Source of the DNA: a virus
Virus record (IMG/VR): IMGVR_UViG_3300010885_017843
Span: 1 to 30,011 of that record
Strand: one strand, 5' to 3'
Length of the DNA stretch: 30,011 nt
Part shown: piece after piece, positions 21,684 through 29,910 of the stretch
How positions within the stretch are numbered: the first letter of the stretch is position 1
Layout: every line of letters begins with the position of its first letter
The notes under the pieces: model-generated
The model's database searches: none
What the model was told of the DNA's origin: nothing
Seen by the model: only the letters and a program-made list of their open reading frames with translations
Made by a program: the position numbers and the translations under genes

Positions 21684-22706
21684 CTAGAACCCGGCCGCCG
21701 TGATTAGCTGCCGGGCATTGTTCGGGAACGTGCGATCTGCGACCGCCGCTCTTGCTAGAGCAGCCTGCGCCGCCCGTTCTTGAGGATGAGCTAGTGCCCA
21801 TCGGATGAGTTCTCCGAGCTCCTCGGGACTGGTAAAGGTCGGGAGCATCGGGAAGAGTTCGTCTGATTCGCCTCGGCTCTGGCGAGCTTGCCAGCAGCCA
21901 GAAGCTGCGAGCTCGATCTCTCTCGGCCCAACGGCCCAGCCTTCAGCAGTGTCGGAGACGTCGCCGTTCGTCTCGGTGCGGTAGAGGTTGAATGAGGTTC
22001 GGCTTCGGCGGTAGAGCTCGGCGGTGTCTGCGTTGTCGATGCAGTCCTCAACGTCATGAACGACTCGCTCGGTCAGTGACTCGGGGACGTTCTGCCAGTT
22101 GCCAGCGAGGCCGAGGTCGATGCCTGACCAGTCGCATCGCTCCATGAAGGCGACCCTCGACGGGTAGCCAGTGCCGACGAAGATGCAGTCCCGAGACTCG
22201 ATGCTGGTCTCGCCGGGATAGTGGACAGAGGGCCGATAGGCGTGAGGCGTGTAGATGGCGTTCGTCAGGTTCTGGAACTGTGCCAGGTTGGTCGGATCGT
22301 TGAGCGCTACGACGTCAAAGGTCGAAGCGGCTGAGAGCTGTCGAGTGTCCTCATAGGGCGACTCAGTAAAGATGCAGGCCGTCTTCATTCCACGGCTGCG
22401 ACAGACTGCGATGAACTGCGGGTCCAAGATGAAGCCGCTAACGAAGACGATCAGATCCGGCCACCAATAGAAAGCGCTCTGGCTGAGTCCGCTGAGAGCG
22501 AACTGATAGACGTCCTCGGGCTCATTGAACGCTCGGATGAATGTCCCGTCGGTCTTGGAGAGGTGAGCTATCCCGCCCCACGTCAGCCGGTCGCCGAGGT
22601 TGTAATGGGCGACCTCGTGACCGAGAGTCTCGAAGCCTTCAGCCCAGCCGTCGTAAACATCCTGGACCGAGAAGCTCGGGCCGGGATGGACAAGCAGAAC
22701 GCGCAC
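21684..22706 (-). CDS. GT-B glycosyltransferase, CgeB-like, inside the structural operon
   Basis: The GTG at 22706 directly follows the previous stop; 340 residues. The start VLLVHPGPSFSVQDVYDGW and EGFETLGHEV is the first Rossmann half of a GT-B fold. FVGTGYPSRVAFME begins the second half, LYRRSRTSFNLYR and GPREIELAASGCWQ form the nucleotide-sugar side, and the FTSPEELGELI end is typical of CgeB/family-1-like enzymes. No membrane segment is seen. Its place between head-tail and tail-tube genes suggests it glycosylates a virion protein, as reported for some mycobacteriophages; DNA or host-surface modification are alternatives. Confidence 0.8.
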   Translation of the reverse strand: MRVLLVHPGPSFSVQDVYDGWAEGFETLGHEVAHYNLGDRLTWGGIAHLSKTDGTFIRAFNEPEDVYQFALSGLSQSAFYWWPDLIVFVSGFILDPQFIAVCRSRGMKTACIFTESPYEDTRQLSAASTFDVVALNDPTNLAQFQNLTNAIYTPHAYRPSVHYPGETSIESRDCIFVGTGYPSRVAFMERCDWSGIDLGLAGNWQNVPESLTERVVHDVEDCIDNADTAELYRRSRTSFNLYRTETNGDVSDTAEGWAVGPREIELAASGCWQARQSRGESDELFPMLPTFTSPEELGELIRWALAHPQERAAQAALARAAVADRTFPNNARQLITAAGF

Positions 22707-23198
22707 TCAGTTAGCCTCTGCGAGGGCGATGATCTGGGTCCGCTTGTAAGCCTGAATTGCGGGCTCGGTGCCGGCCTTAATTCCAATCGACCAGGCGTTC
22801 GTGCCTCGTCTGCCTGGATGATTGACTCGGGCGTAGAAGGCCGAGCTGCCGAAGTGCATCGTCTTCTTCCCGCCTCGTCGCTTTGACTTCGGAGTCATGA
22901 CGTGCGGAGGCGAGCCCTCCTCCAAGAAATTCCAGATGCCGAACGGCTTCGCCTTGAGGATGGCGCTCGCGTGTACTCCACCTGTGACCTCGAAGCCTGC
23001 TCCGAGCCTCGGGCTCTGCTTCCCTTTCCAGCGTGAGAAGCGGAGGTCGCCGCCGGTGAACTTGGCAGCAGAGCCGAGCGATGAGCCTTTATAGACGACC
23101 GCCGCTGCAGTCACTGCTGTCTTGTTGACGTTCGCCATCGCCTCGCCGTAGTTGACGATCCTCTGCCCGAAGGCGTGCGCGTTGTTCGTTGTTGCCAT
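22707..23198 (-). CDS. HK97 gp10-like tail-completion protein
   Basis: The 163-residue protein starts at ATG 23198 (TAATG overlap). The diagnostic part is in the C-terminal half: WNFLEEGSPPHVMTPKSK, basic GGKKTMHFGSS, then YARVNHPGRRGTNAW, which follows the HK97-gp10 family pattern (W-x-LE-G-x3-H ... HPG). Such proteins sit at the head-tail joint or tail completion site. Gene order agrees. Confidence 0.8.
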   Translation of the reverse strand: MATTNNAHAFGQRIVNYGEAMANVNKTAVTAAAVVYKGSSLGSAAKFTGGDLRFSRWKGKQSPRLGAGFEVTGGVHASAILKAKPFGIWNFLEEGSPPHVMTPKSKRRGGKKTMHFGSSAFYARVNHPGRRGTNAWSIGIKAGTEPAIQAYKRTQIIALAEAN

Positions 23199-23590
23199 TA
23201 GGTCAAGACCTCGACGGTGATGTCTGCGGCGTAGTAGGGGACGTCTGCGATGGTGACCTCTCGGTAGTTCCCGATGGTGTTCACTCGGAGGTTGACGTCT
23301 GGGCTCGCTGCGGCGTCGATGGCGGCCACGATTGAGGAGCTGCCCGAGGAGTCGAGCATCGCATCGAGGAAGGCGAGCTGGTCGACGTGACGGTGCGAGA
23401 CCATGACAGTCAGGTCGACCGAGGTCTCACGGTAGCCGTCGAAGCTGAGCGGGCGGATCGTGAAGCCAGCGACAAAGACGGCCGGCGCTGCGATGTCCTC
23501 GGGTGGATATTTGTAGATGTTGATCCCCTGGCAGCTTGAGAGAGCCAGGGCGATGACGTCTCGGATCTCGCCGTTCGTGATCTCGCTCAC
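23198..23590 (-). CDS. tail terminator-like protein
   Basis: The GTG at 23590 overlaps the adaptor stop by GTGA; 130 residues. It begins with a helix (GEIRDVIALALSSC), then IYKYPPEDIAAPAVFVAGF, DLTVMVSHRHVDQLAFLDAML, a SSIVAAIDAA helix and a closing strand pair ending ITVEVLT. This alpha/beta pattern is that of siphovirus tail terminators. By position it could also be a head stopper. Confidence 0.65.
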   Translation of the reverse strand: MSEITNGEIRDVIALALSSCQGINIYKYPPEDIAAPAVFVAGFTIRPLSFDGYRETSVDLTVMVSHRHVDQLAFLDAMLDSSGSSSIVAAIDAAASPDVNLRVNTIGNYREVTIADVPYYAADITVEVLT

Positions 23591-24213
23591 GCGACGCCGA
23601 AGTTCCCGCCGTGGCGATAGGGCTGCAGCATCTGGACCGCCCGAGGACTCATCGACTTTGAGACCCTCGTCACGCCGAAGTCTGCGAAGCCGACGATCCC
23701 GAGCGGAGCGGACTCCAGCTTCATGACCTCAGCGACGATGATTCGACAGGCTTGCTTGACCTCGACCGGGACTGCAGGCCAGCCCCACGTCCCGTTGATC
23801 TTGATGAGGCCACGCCGGCCAGTCGGGACGACGACCGAAAAGGTGATGTTATTGAGGAGGCGGAGTTCAGAGAACGGCTCAGCTATCGGAGCTCTTGTCG
23901 CTGCTCCGACTGGGCCGAGCTGGTACTGGCCGGCCGTGTAAGTCGTGGCATAGGTTCCGTCGCCGTCGGTGTCCTCGGTGATTGAGGTCGCCGAGGTCAG
24001 GTCGTTAAACGCTCCGAGCTTGAGGACCTGAGAGTCATCGGTGTCGAAATAGCGGATTGCGGTCTCGGAGTAGAAGTGGCGGCCACAGTGCTCGTCGATC
24101 AGGCGACTCGATGCCGTGACGACATCGTCGAGCAGTGCTGTCGAGCCGGCGAGGTTGACGCCCGTATACGCCTGAGCCTCGGCGCTTGTGATGTAGCCGT
24201 TCGTGATGGTCAT
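23587..24213 (-). CDS. head-tail adaptor (connector) protein
   Basis: The 208-residue protein starts with a helical gp6-like adaptor core: EAQAYTGVNLAGSTALLDDV and a SSRLIDEHCGR helix. A beta-rich insertion follows (RYFDTDDSQVLKLG...TSITEDTDGDG). The end, VPVEVKQACRIIVAEVMKL then SPRAVQMLQPYRH, is typical of adaptors docking under the portal. It follows the methyltransferase gene by 4 bases. Confidence 0.8.
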   Translation of the reverse strand: MTITNGYITSAEAQAYTGVNLAGSTALLDDVVTASSRLIDEHCGRHFYSETAIRYFDTDDSQVLKLGAFNDLTSATSITEDTDGDGTYATTYTAGQYQLGPVGAATRAPIAEPFSELRLLNNITFSVVVPTGRRGLIKINGTWGWPAVPVEVKQACRIIVAEVMKLESAPLGIVGFADFGVTRVSKSMSPRAVQMLQPYRHGGNFGVA

Positions 24214-24217
24214 TCGG

Positions 24218-24703
24218 TCATCTCCATGCCGCCGCTCGGACGTCTTCGCCGTGGATGTCGAGGACGTGCTTCGAGAAGCAGGTCTCCAGCACTGCAGCGA
24301 GAGCGTCTGGGGCTATGTTCTGGTAGTGCTCGCCCGGCTGCAGGCGTCCGCCGTCGGCTGCTGAGTGAGGTGCTCGGCCGTAGCCTGCAGCGGTGAAGAT
24401 AAAGAGGCCGCCGTGAGGGTCGACTAGGTGCGAAATGTGGCGGATGTGCTCGGGCCATTCGGCAGTGTGCTCGGCGACCTCAAGGTAGAGGGCGACGTCG
24501 AAGGTTTCGACTGAGCCGAAGTCCAAGACGTCGCCGACCCATGTCACCTCGGGAGCCTCGACGAGGTCGATGATCTCGAAGGTCGAGGTCGAGTCGAAGA
24601 GATAGCGCCCGTGACCGTTAATGTCTCGCCCGCCGACATCGAGGACGTTCTTAGGCCCAGAGGTTGCCCACCTCTGAACCCACTCCAGAACGTCCCTGTG
24701 CAT
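24218..24703 (-). CDS. SAM-dependent methyltransferase (class I)
   Basis: At 161 residues this is a compact Rossmann methyltransferase. Motif I is VLDVGGRDINGHG (20-32), an acidic residue ends strand 2 (IIDLVEAP), WVGDVLDFG is motif III-like, and FDVALYLEVAEHTAEW is motif IV, followed by PHGGLFIFTAAGYG. There is no target-recognition domain or DPPY-type motif, so it does not look like a DNA base methylase. It starts 2 bases after the small capsid-neighbour gene and precedes the adaptor. Substrate may be a virion protein or sugar; unknown. Confidence 0.75.
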   Translation of the reverse strand: MHRDVLEWVQRWATSGPKNVLDVGGRDINGHGRYLFDSTSTFEIIDLVEAPEVTWVGDVLDFGSVETFDVALYLEVAEHTAEWPEHIRHISHLVDPHGGLFIFTAAGYGRAPHSAADGGRLQPGEHYQNIAPDALAAVLETCFSKHVLDIHGEDVRAAAWR

Positions 24704-24705
24704 CT

Positions 24706-24927
24706 TTAGGAGGCTTTAGGCTTGCGGCCGCGTGGTGTGGGTAGTGCTGCGTTCTCGACGCTGAGATCGGCCGAGGCTGTCTCTAGCGAGCCGACGACGA
24801 TCTCGTCCTTGTCGGCGCGTGTAGCGAAGTTGTTCATGATGAGGTTGTCGGCTGTGGCCTTGTCGGCCTCGACGACTGCGCCGGACTCGAAGCCGGACGC
24901 TGCGATCTGTAAACGGATAGCGGGCAT
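24706..24927 (-). CDS. small protein next to the capsid gene
   Basis: The ATG at 24927 has GAAAGGGG upstream, the same type of ribosome binding site as the capsid gene, and gives 73 residues; an ATG at 24960 lies in the hairpin and is unlikely. Sequence: IRLQIAASGFESGAVVEADKATADNLI, then EIVVGSLETAS, ending basic (RGRKPKAS). Small proteins in this position are often head-decoration or completion proteins. Not recognised further. Confidence 0.65.
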   Translation of the reverse strand: MPAIRLQIAASGFESGAVVEADKATADNLIMNNFATRADKDEIVVGSLETASADLSVENAALPTPRGRKPKAS

Positions 24928-24953
24928 CTGTGCCCCTTTCGATAACGCCTTGA

Positions 24954-24985
24954 GGCACACGCCGAGCTCGAGCTCGGCGTGTGCC
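24954..24985. promoter_or_regulatory. 32-bp perfect palindrome after the capsid gene
   Basis: Arms GGCACACGCCGAGCTC (24954-24969) and GAGCTCGGCGTGTGCC (24970-24985) are perfectly complementary. It begins 14 bases after the capsid stop. There is no U-tract on either strand, so it is not a classic terminator. An mRNA-stabilising or partial-termination element that keeps capsid message abundant is likely. Confidence 0.7.
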
Positions 24986-24999
24986 CTTCAGCTAACGGA

Positions 25000-26232
25000 T
25001 TAGGTCAGGTAGGTAAGAACCCGAGCTGCTGCCGCGTCGATGATCTGAGAATCTCCACGCATGATGAAGCGGAAGGTGTTCAGGTCGGTGTTGAATGCGT
25101 AGTCCTGGCTGGACTCAACGCGAACGCCGCCGGCGATGCGGACCATAACTCCACGTCCCCAGTCGCCGAAGGCGAGACCCTTGCCGGCCGTTGTGGTAAC
25201 GGTTGGCATGTTCGGGTCGGTGTAGATCGGCTTGCCGAGAAGCAAGTCAGGCGTGCCTGCTTGGTTCGATGGCTGCCAGAGGTACTGACCAGTGCCAGCG
25301 CCGCCGGACAGATCGCGCAACTTGCGCAGCGTCAGCACGACGGAGTCGTTGCAGATGAAGCTGGCGTTCTCACGGTATGGCCGAGTGATCGAGTGCATCA
25401 GGGTCAGCACGTCATTCATGACGAAGCCCGCAGCGGCTGAACCAGTCGCCGAGGCGACGGTCGTGAAGCCTGCAGAGCCAGCGATGCCGACTGGCTGGGA
25501 TGAGCCGCTGCCGGTAATGGTCGCAGCGCCGAAGCCGTTCCCGAGAGCCTGACCGCCAACCTGAGCCAAGAAGGCCTCGATGTTGACTGCAGCGTCGGAG
25601 AGCAGCTCGCTCGATACCTGTGTCAAGAATGCGTACTTGTACGCCCCGAGGGTGACCTGACCGAAGGCCGGGTCCGATGCTCCGATGGTGCCCGCCTCTG
25701 CGACGAGGGCCGCTGTAGGGAAGGAGCCAGAAGCTGCGGTCGGTACCTGGAGGCCTTCGCCGCCGGCGGTCTCGATGAGCATGGCGTTCGCTGCCATGAC
25801 CGTCGAGTTCTCCTTGAGTGCGACGATGAGCTGGTCGTAGAAAGACGTCGGGACGGTGTTCAGTCCAGCCCCTGCGCTCAGCTTCGAGAGGGTCCGCTTC
25901 TCAGCGGCCTCTGGGCCGAACTCAGCGAAGCGACGCTCGCCACTTGCGAGGGAGCGCAGCATGTCAGAGTCAGAGACCTTGACTTCCGCTGGAGCTTCCG
26001 ACGGTGCGAAGCGCCCGAGGGTTGCTTCGATGTCAGCGTTACGCTGCTCAAGCTCGATGATCGAGTTCAGGCGGGCGTCGAGTGCGTCGAGGTCGGCGTT
26101 ACCCTTTGCCCACTGAATTTCCTCTTCACCTGAGAACTCACGGCCTTCGGCTGCGACGTGATCGGAAAGGGCGCGCATCTCGGCCCATGCTTTGTTTCGT
26201 GCCTCTACGAGGCGCTTGATTTCTGGATTCAT
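25000..26232 (-). CDS. HK97-fold major capsid protein
   Basis: The 410-residue protein starts with a coiled-coil delta domain (about 1-75: IKRLVEARNKAWAEMRALSD, LDALDARLNSIIELEQRN), removed by the protease in this family. The HK97 core follows, with TVPTSFYDQLIVALKENS, then the E-loop/P-domain region (QVSSELLSDAAVNIEAFLAQVGGQAL) and FGDWGRGVMVRIAGGVRVESS near the end. AAAGGGG precedes the ATG. Length is typical. The protease gene lies 87 bases upstream, with no gene in the gap. Confidence 0.95.
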   Translation of the reverse strand: MNPEIKRLVEARNKAWAEMRALSDHVAAEGREFSGEEEIQWAKGNADLDALDARLNSIIELEQRNADIEATLGRFAPSEAPAEVKVSDSDMLRSLASGERRFAEFGPEAAEKRTLSKLSAGAGLNTVPTSFYDQLIVALKENSTVMAANAMLIETAGGEGLQVPTAASGSFPTAALVAEAGTIGASDPAFGQVTLGAYKYAFLTQVSSELLSDAAVNIEAFLAQVGGQALGNGFGAATITGSGSSQPVGIAGSAGFTTVASATGSAAAGFVMNDVLTLMHSITRPYRENASFICNDSVVLTLRKLRDLSGGAGTGQYLWQPSNQAGTPDLLLGKPIYTDPNMPTVTTTAGKGLAFGDWGRGVMVRIAGGVRVESSQDYAFNTDLNTFRFIMRGDSQIIDAAAARVLTYLT

Positions 26233-26319
26233 AATGAATCCCCTTTCGGTTAGCTGCTCCGTCGACGGGATTGCCGGCGGGTATTTCGTTAACAGTGCCG
26301 AGGTGCGTTTCGCGCGAGC

Positions 26320-27027
26320 TCAGCGGGTTGGCGGGTTGCGGCGACCTGTCCGCTTAGAGGGCGAGACGTCAGGTTCACTGGGGGTCTCTGGCTCTTGTGG
26401 CTCTTCCTCGTCTGGAACGTCCGAGGAGCGGACATCTCGAAGGATGAGGTGGTCTAGCGTGCCCAGTCGGGCAGCCTCGGAGACTTGCTCATATGGCAGG
26501 TCTACGAATTGAGAGAGGGAGCGCAGCGCTACTGCGTTGCCGGCCTCCTCTGTTGAACGGTAAGCGGGCGAGGAGACTGGGCCGAGCTCGTAGAGCTGCA
26601 CTGCCTCTAGGCGTCGCAGCGGGAAGCCCTCCTCGGTAGTCGTCCAGGAGTCGGCCAGCGTCGAGAAGCTGAACGACGAGCCGCGCACCTTGCCGGCTTT
26701 GACCTTCGCCATGACGCGCTGAGCGTCTGGGTCGGTCACGTCGAGCTGCATGGCGTAGCGGAGGCCGGTCTCGTCGATGCCGAGCTCCAGCGTGCCTGAG
26801 TCTGTCGTAGCCAAGAGCAGGCTCATGTCGTGATTGAACGCTCCGATGATGTTTCTATCGGCATGGCGCAGAGTGTCCGTGAAGGCTTGAGGGTCGATGA
26901 TCTCGACGAAGCCTCCGAGGTTCTGGCTCAGGCGCTCAAAAGTTGCACCGTAACCCTCTAGTAAAGGTTGAGAGTTTTCGGCGGTCCGCAGTTCTGGCCG
27001 GTCCTTATTCGCTCGCAGTTCATGCAT
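26320..27027 (-). CDS. prohead protease (HK97 U35 type)
   Basis: The 235-residue protein shows LLEGYGATFER (strand 1), GAFNHD with catalytic His66, the TGLRYAMQLD strand, and KVRGSSFSF with the nucleophile Ser117/Ser118. The LEAVQLYELGPVSSPAY strand completes the family pattern. A disordered acidic C-terminus (about 200-235) is probably self-cleaved. It overlaps the portal stop by 8 bases. It trims the capsid delta domain during maturation. Confidence 0.92.
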   Translation of the reverse strand: MHELRANKDRPELRTAENSQPLLEGYGATFERLSQNLGGFVEIIDPQAFTDTLRHADRNIIGAFNHDMSLLLATTDSGTLELGIDETGLRYAMQLDVTDPDAQRVMAKVKAGKVRGSSFSFSTLADSWTTTEEGFPLRRLEAVQLYELGPVSSPAYRSTEEAGNAVALRSLSQFVDLPYEQVSEAARLGTLDHLILRDVRSSDVPDEEEPQEPETPSEPDVSPSKRTGRRNPPTR

Positions 27028-28129
27028 TCGGGCTCGCTTTCACGTCGGCCAGAGGAGGCCGATCTTCGAGTTCTCTGACTTCGTTGACGGTCAAGAAGCC
27101 AGCAGCGAGGGCGGTCGCATAGCTGGCGTAGCGGGTTTGCAGGTCCGAGCGGAGCAAGGCTCCAGTGTTGAATCGGACGTACTGCGGCTGCGGGACTGCA
27201 GCGGTGAGGACCTCTTGAATGAGCACTAGGTCGGCGTTGATGCTGTCGACTAGGAACTGCTGAGCCTGCTGCTCTCGGTTCGCATAGGTCACTGAGGAGC
27301 CACTCGAAGCGACTCCGATCTTCTCGGGCGGGACTCCGAAGACCTGACATATCTCGATGGCGCAGTTCCGCTTGGTCTCTAGGAACTGGCTCTCGTCGGC
27401 GTTGACGTCAATGCTCTCGTACTTGAGGCCGGCCCCGACGACTGCCGGGCGGCGCTTCTTCCATGACGACGTGATGCTTGAGCGGATCTGAGAGGCCTGC
27501 TCGGCGGTGAGTTCTTGGTCGGCGTAGATGATCGAGCTCGGGACTGCGCCGTTTGCGAACCATTCGGAGCCGAACTCCTGCGCCCTCGATGAGAGCTCGA
27601 TGAGGCCGGAGCTCTCAAGTGGTGCGATACCGAACTGCTGACCAGGTACCGGGAAGCCGGGCACGACGAGCAGATCGTCCAGGTTAAAGGGCTGGCCGTT
27701 GTAGCGAACCTGAGCTCGACCGACCGAGGATGCATCGACGACTTGAACGCTGACAGGGTTGAGCCATTCGACAGAGGAGGCATAGCCGGCGGCGTCTCTG
27801 CCGGTAATCGCTCCCCATGCGTTGCCATAGAGGTCTCGGCTCATCGACATCTGCCGCAGCCAGAACGACCTCGGAAGCTTCGATGGTGCCTCGATCAGGC
27901 GAGGCTGGATGGCGACCGGCTGCTGCAGGCCAGAGGCGTCGGTCTGATAAGAGACGAGCGGGAGCTGTGCGATGGTGCTGGCGCGCAAGTTGATGCACGC
28001 GATAACCGCCGAGAGTCTCAGCCCGTCGGTGAGGGTGTAGTTCTTATCTGGATGGAAGTCTCCGCCCGAGCCCCAGATCGACTGGAACGAGATCGCGCGC
28101 TCCTCGCGCTGTGGTCTAAATAGACCCAT
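27020..28129 (-). CDS. portal protein (HK97 family)
   Basis: The 369-residue protein begins GLFRPQREERAISF and carries family blocks LSAVIACINLRASTIAQLPL, FWLRQMSMSRDLYGNAWGAI, and NCAIEICQVFGVPPEKIG near residue 260. The wing and clip regions lie between. It forms the dodecameric DNA gate at the capsid vertex. It starts one base before the end of the tiny membrane gene's stop region and is followed by the protease. Confidence 0.95.
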   Translation of the reverse strand: MGLFRPQREERAISFQSIWGSGGDFHPDKNYTLTDGLRLSAVIACINLRASTIAQLPLVSYQTDASGLQQPVAIQPRLIEAPSKLPRSFWLRQMSMSRDLYGNAWGAITGRDAAGYASSVEWLNPVSVQVVDASSVGRAQVRYNGQPFNLDDLLVVPGFPVPGQQFGIAPLESSGLIELSSRAQEFGSEWFANGAVPSSIIYADQELTAEQASQIRSSITSSWKKRRPAVVGAGLKYESIDVNADESQFLETKRNCAIEICQVFGVPPEKIGVASSGSSVTYANREQQAQQFLVDSINADLVLIQEVLTAAVPQPQYVRFNTGALLRSDLQTRYASYATALAAGFLTVNEVRELEDRPPLADVKASPNA

Positions 28130-28130
28130 A

Positions 28131-28274
28131 TCAGTCGCCGTCGATCATGAAGCCGGCCAGAAATACCACGACGCCCAGAGCAGCCAGGCCGAGAGCTGGG
28201 GCGACAGTAAAAAGAGCGAGGACCACGGCCACGATGCCGATGATCTCTAGAGAGGTCGAGAGAATGTTCTTCAT
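28131..28274 (-). CDS. 47-residue two-helix membrane protein
   Basis: A short gene not usually picked up starts at ATG 28274 with AGGAG upstream (inside the end of terL) and stops at 28131. The product begins MKNILSTSLEII and is almost entirely hydrophobic (about 11-43), with a Pro at 26 making two short helices, and ends MIDGDstop. It fills the whole gap between terL and portal. Function unknown; a small holin or membrane effector is possible. Confidence 0.65.
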   Translation of the reverse strand: MKNILSTSLEIIGIVAVVLALFTVAPALGLAALGVVVFLAGFMIDGD

Positions 28275-28286
28275 GTATGCGTTCTC

Positions 28287-29753
28287 CTAGTAAGCGAAGA
28301 CAGGCGCTGGCGTTGGTTCAGGCGTGGCGCTCACCTGCGAGCAGCCCCAGAGGGCGAGAGTCGCTGCCACTAGCGGAGCGATGTCGACCGAGGAGCTCGT
28401 CCTCGACCATGCCCATGAGTCACCGAGCGCTCTTGTCTTCGCTCCCATGACCGCAGCGATGAGCTCGGGCTGGCCGGTGTGAGTGACTCTCTTCGCCATG
28501 ACGAGATCGAAGAGATGAGTGCAGGCTTGTGAGTACTCTCTCGTGTTCGTCGAGATCACTCGGAGCCCGAGATTCTGCAGTTCGTTGACGAAACTTCCAG
28601 CCGGGCCGAAGCTATCGACGACGAAAGAGCAGCCGGGATAGCGGTCAGATAGCTCAATGCAACGATGAATGAGCCAGTCGGTACCTGGTCGACGGTCAGC
28701 GAGCTCGACTGAGAAGCCGTTCTCGCCTTCTGGAGCACACGCTGCGACCGAGGCCGAGGAGCGATCCGGTGGAATATCGAGGCCGAAGGTCACGCCCTCG
28801 GTGCCTGGAGACTCGTCAACCTTGAGCGCTTCCCAGAGGTGGAGCGGGATCTTGGCGCTTAGGCTCTGGGTCTTCCAGATTCCGAGGTGCTCGACTGCGA
28901 AGTCTTGAGGCGGGAGAGTCCGAAGGGCTCGGTCGATAGCCTCGGGACTGATGCGGATTCCGAGCGCTGGGTTCGTCTTCGCCCAGACTGCAGGGTCCGA
29001 CGGGTCATCTCTCAGGTCGCCGCACCACTCAATCCAGCACAGAGCGCCGGGATCTTCTTGCGAGGAGCGGAGTTTTGTCCGACGTATGTGCTCAGATTGT
29101 TCGTCGATCTCGGCCGGCGAGCTCGTTGCATACCAGACTTGCGGGTTCTTTCGGGCGCTGAGCGTTGGCATCATGGCGGCGAGCATCGCAGCGGGCAGCC
29201 GATAGGCCTCGTCAAAGATCACGCAGTCGGCCGAGAAGCCTCGACCCGAGCCGGGAGTTCGTGCCAGGTACTTAAGGCGAGCCCCAGAAGTGAGCTCGAT
29301 GCCGACGTCGCCGTTCGCCGTGGTCACTCTGCGGACTAGCCGAGAGAGATCCGCCGTCGAGTCGATCATGTGGCGGAGTCTGTAGAAGCACTCCTTCGCA
29401 GTTCCGAAGTTGTGCGCAGTGTGGACGATGAGCTCCTCGCCGAGGATGAACAAGCCGGCGAGCTCACGCGCTTCGAGGACTGCGGACTTGCCGTTCTGTC
29501 TCGGGACGATGAGCCCAACTTCAGAGGCTGCCCACTGCCCGTCGGAGCGCTCCGAGAGAGCCGCATCGAGGGCGAGTTCTTGCCACGGGTCCAAGATGAG
29601 CCCAGCGCTGGCAGCTAACTCGACAGCTTCAGCTCCCGCCGAGCTGATTCTTGTCGGAGGGATGACTAGATGGGTCGGAGTTTGCGACCCTTTGAGCACG
29701 TCGGGCGGCGAGAGAGTCGACAAGGTTGACCTCCGCCCCTTCGTTAATGGCAT
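28287..29753 (-). CDS. terL: terminase large subunit
   Basis: The product (488 residues from ATG 29753) has LDPWQELALDAAL, Walker A VPRQNGKS (83-90), Walker B CVIFDE (177-182) and an ATP-coupling stretch with YATSSPAE. The C-terminal RNase H-like nuclease follows, with GVTFGLDIPPD and FVVDSFGPAG carrying the metal-binding acids. It overlaps terS by 125 bases; a GTG at 29699 would cut this to 71 and is a real alternative because the first 18 residues look like a frame shadow of terS. It packages DNA with cuts at the cos or pac site. Confidence 0.95.
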   Translation of the reverse strand: MPLTKGRRSTLSTLSPPDVLKGSQTPTHLVIPPTRISSAGAEAVELAASAGLILDPWQELALDAALSERSDGQWAASEVGLIVPRQNGKSAVLEARELAGLFILGEELIVHTAHNFGTAKECFYRLRHMIDSTADLSRLVRRVTTANGDVGIELTSGARLKYLARTPGSGRGFSADCVIFDEAYRLPAAMLAAMMPTLSARKNPQVWYATSSPAEIDEQSEHIRRTKLRSSQEDPGALCWIEWCGDLRDDPSDPAVWAKTNPALGIRISPEAIDRALRTLPPQDFAVEHLGIWKTQSLSAKIPLHLWEALKVDESPGTEGVTFGLDIPPDRSSASVAACAPEGENGFSVELADRRPGTDWLIHRCIELSDRYPGCSFVVDSFGPAGSFVNELQNLGLRVISTNTREYSQACTHLFDLVMAKRVTHTGQPELIAAVMGAKTRALGDSWAWSRTSSSVDIAPLVAATLALWGCSQVSATPEPTPAPVFAY

Positions 29754-29910
29754 CGAGGAGCTCGGTCACGATCACGAGCTGGCGCGCAAGAGATGCGAGC
29801 TCAGCTCCGGTCGTCATCGGCGAGTCGATGGTCTCGGCGAGTCGGTCTCGAAGTGCTTCGAGAGTCGCCGGCCGGTCGCCACTTTGCGCAGCTTTCAGAA
29901 CCTCACTCAA
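29629..29910 (-). CDS. terS: terminase small subunit-like protein
   Basis: A TTG at 29910 starts a 93-residue protein. Two helices (SEVLKAAQSGDRPATLEALRD and ASLARQLVIVTELLDAI) with DNA-binding character lead to a polar end, DPSSHPSDKNQLGGS. Small helical proteins in this place are usual TerS candidates in actinophages. It is the first late gene. The TTG start and weak ribosome binding site leave the exact N-terminus unsure. Confidence 0.65.
   Translation of the reverse strand: MSEVLKAAQSGDRPATLEALRDRLAETIDSPMTTGAELASLARQLVIVTELLDAINEGAEVNLVDSLAARRAQRVANSDPSSHPSDKNQLGGS

Noticed and set aside
24928-24960. Upstream ATG for the small capsid-neighbour protein
   Set aside because: The first ATG lies inside the palindrome and lacks a ribosome binding site, while the ATG at 24927 has GAAAGGGG directly upstream.
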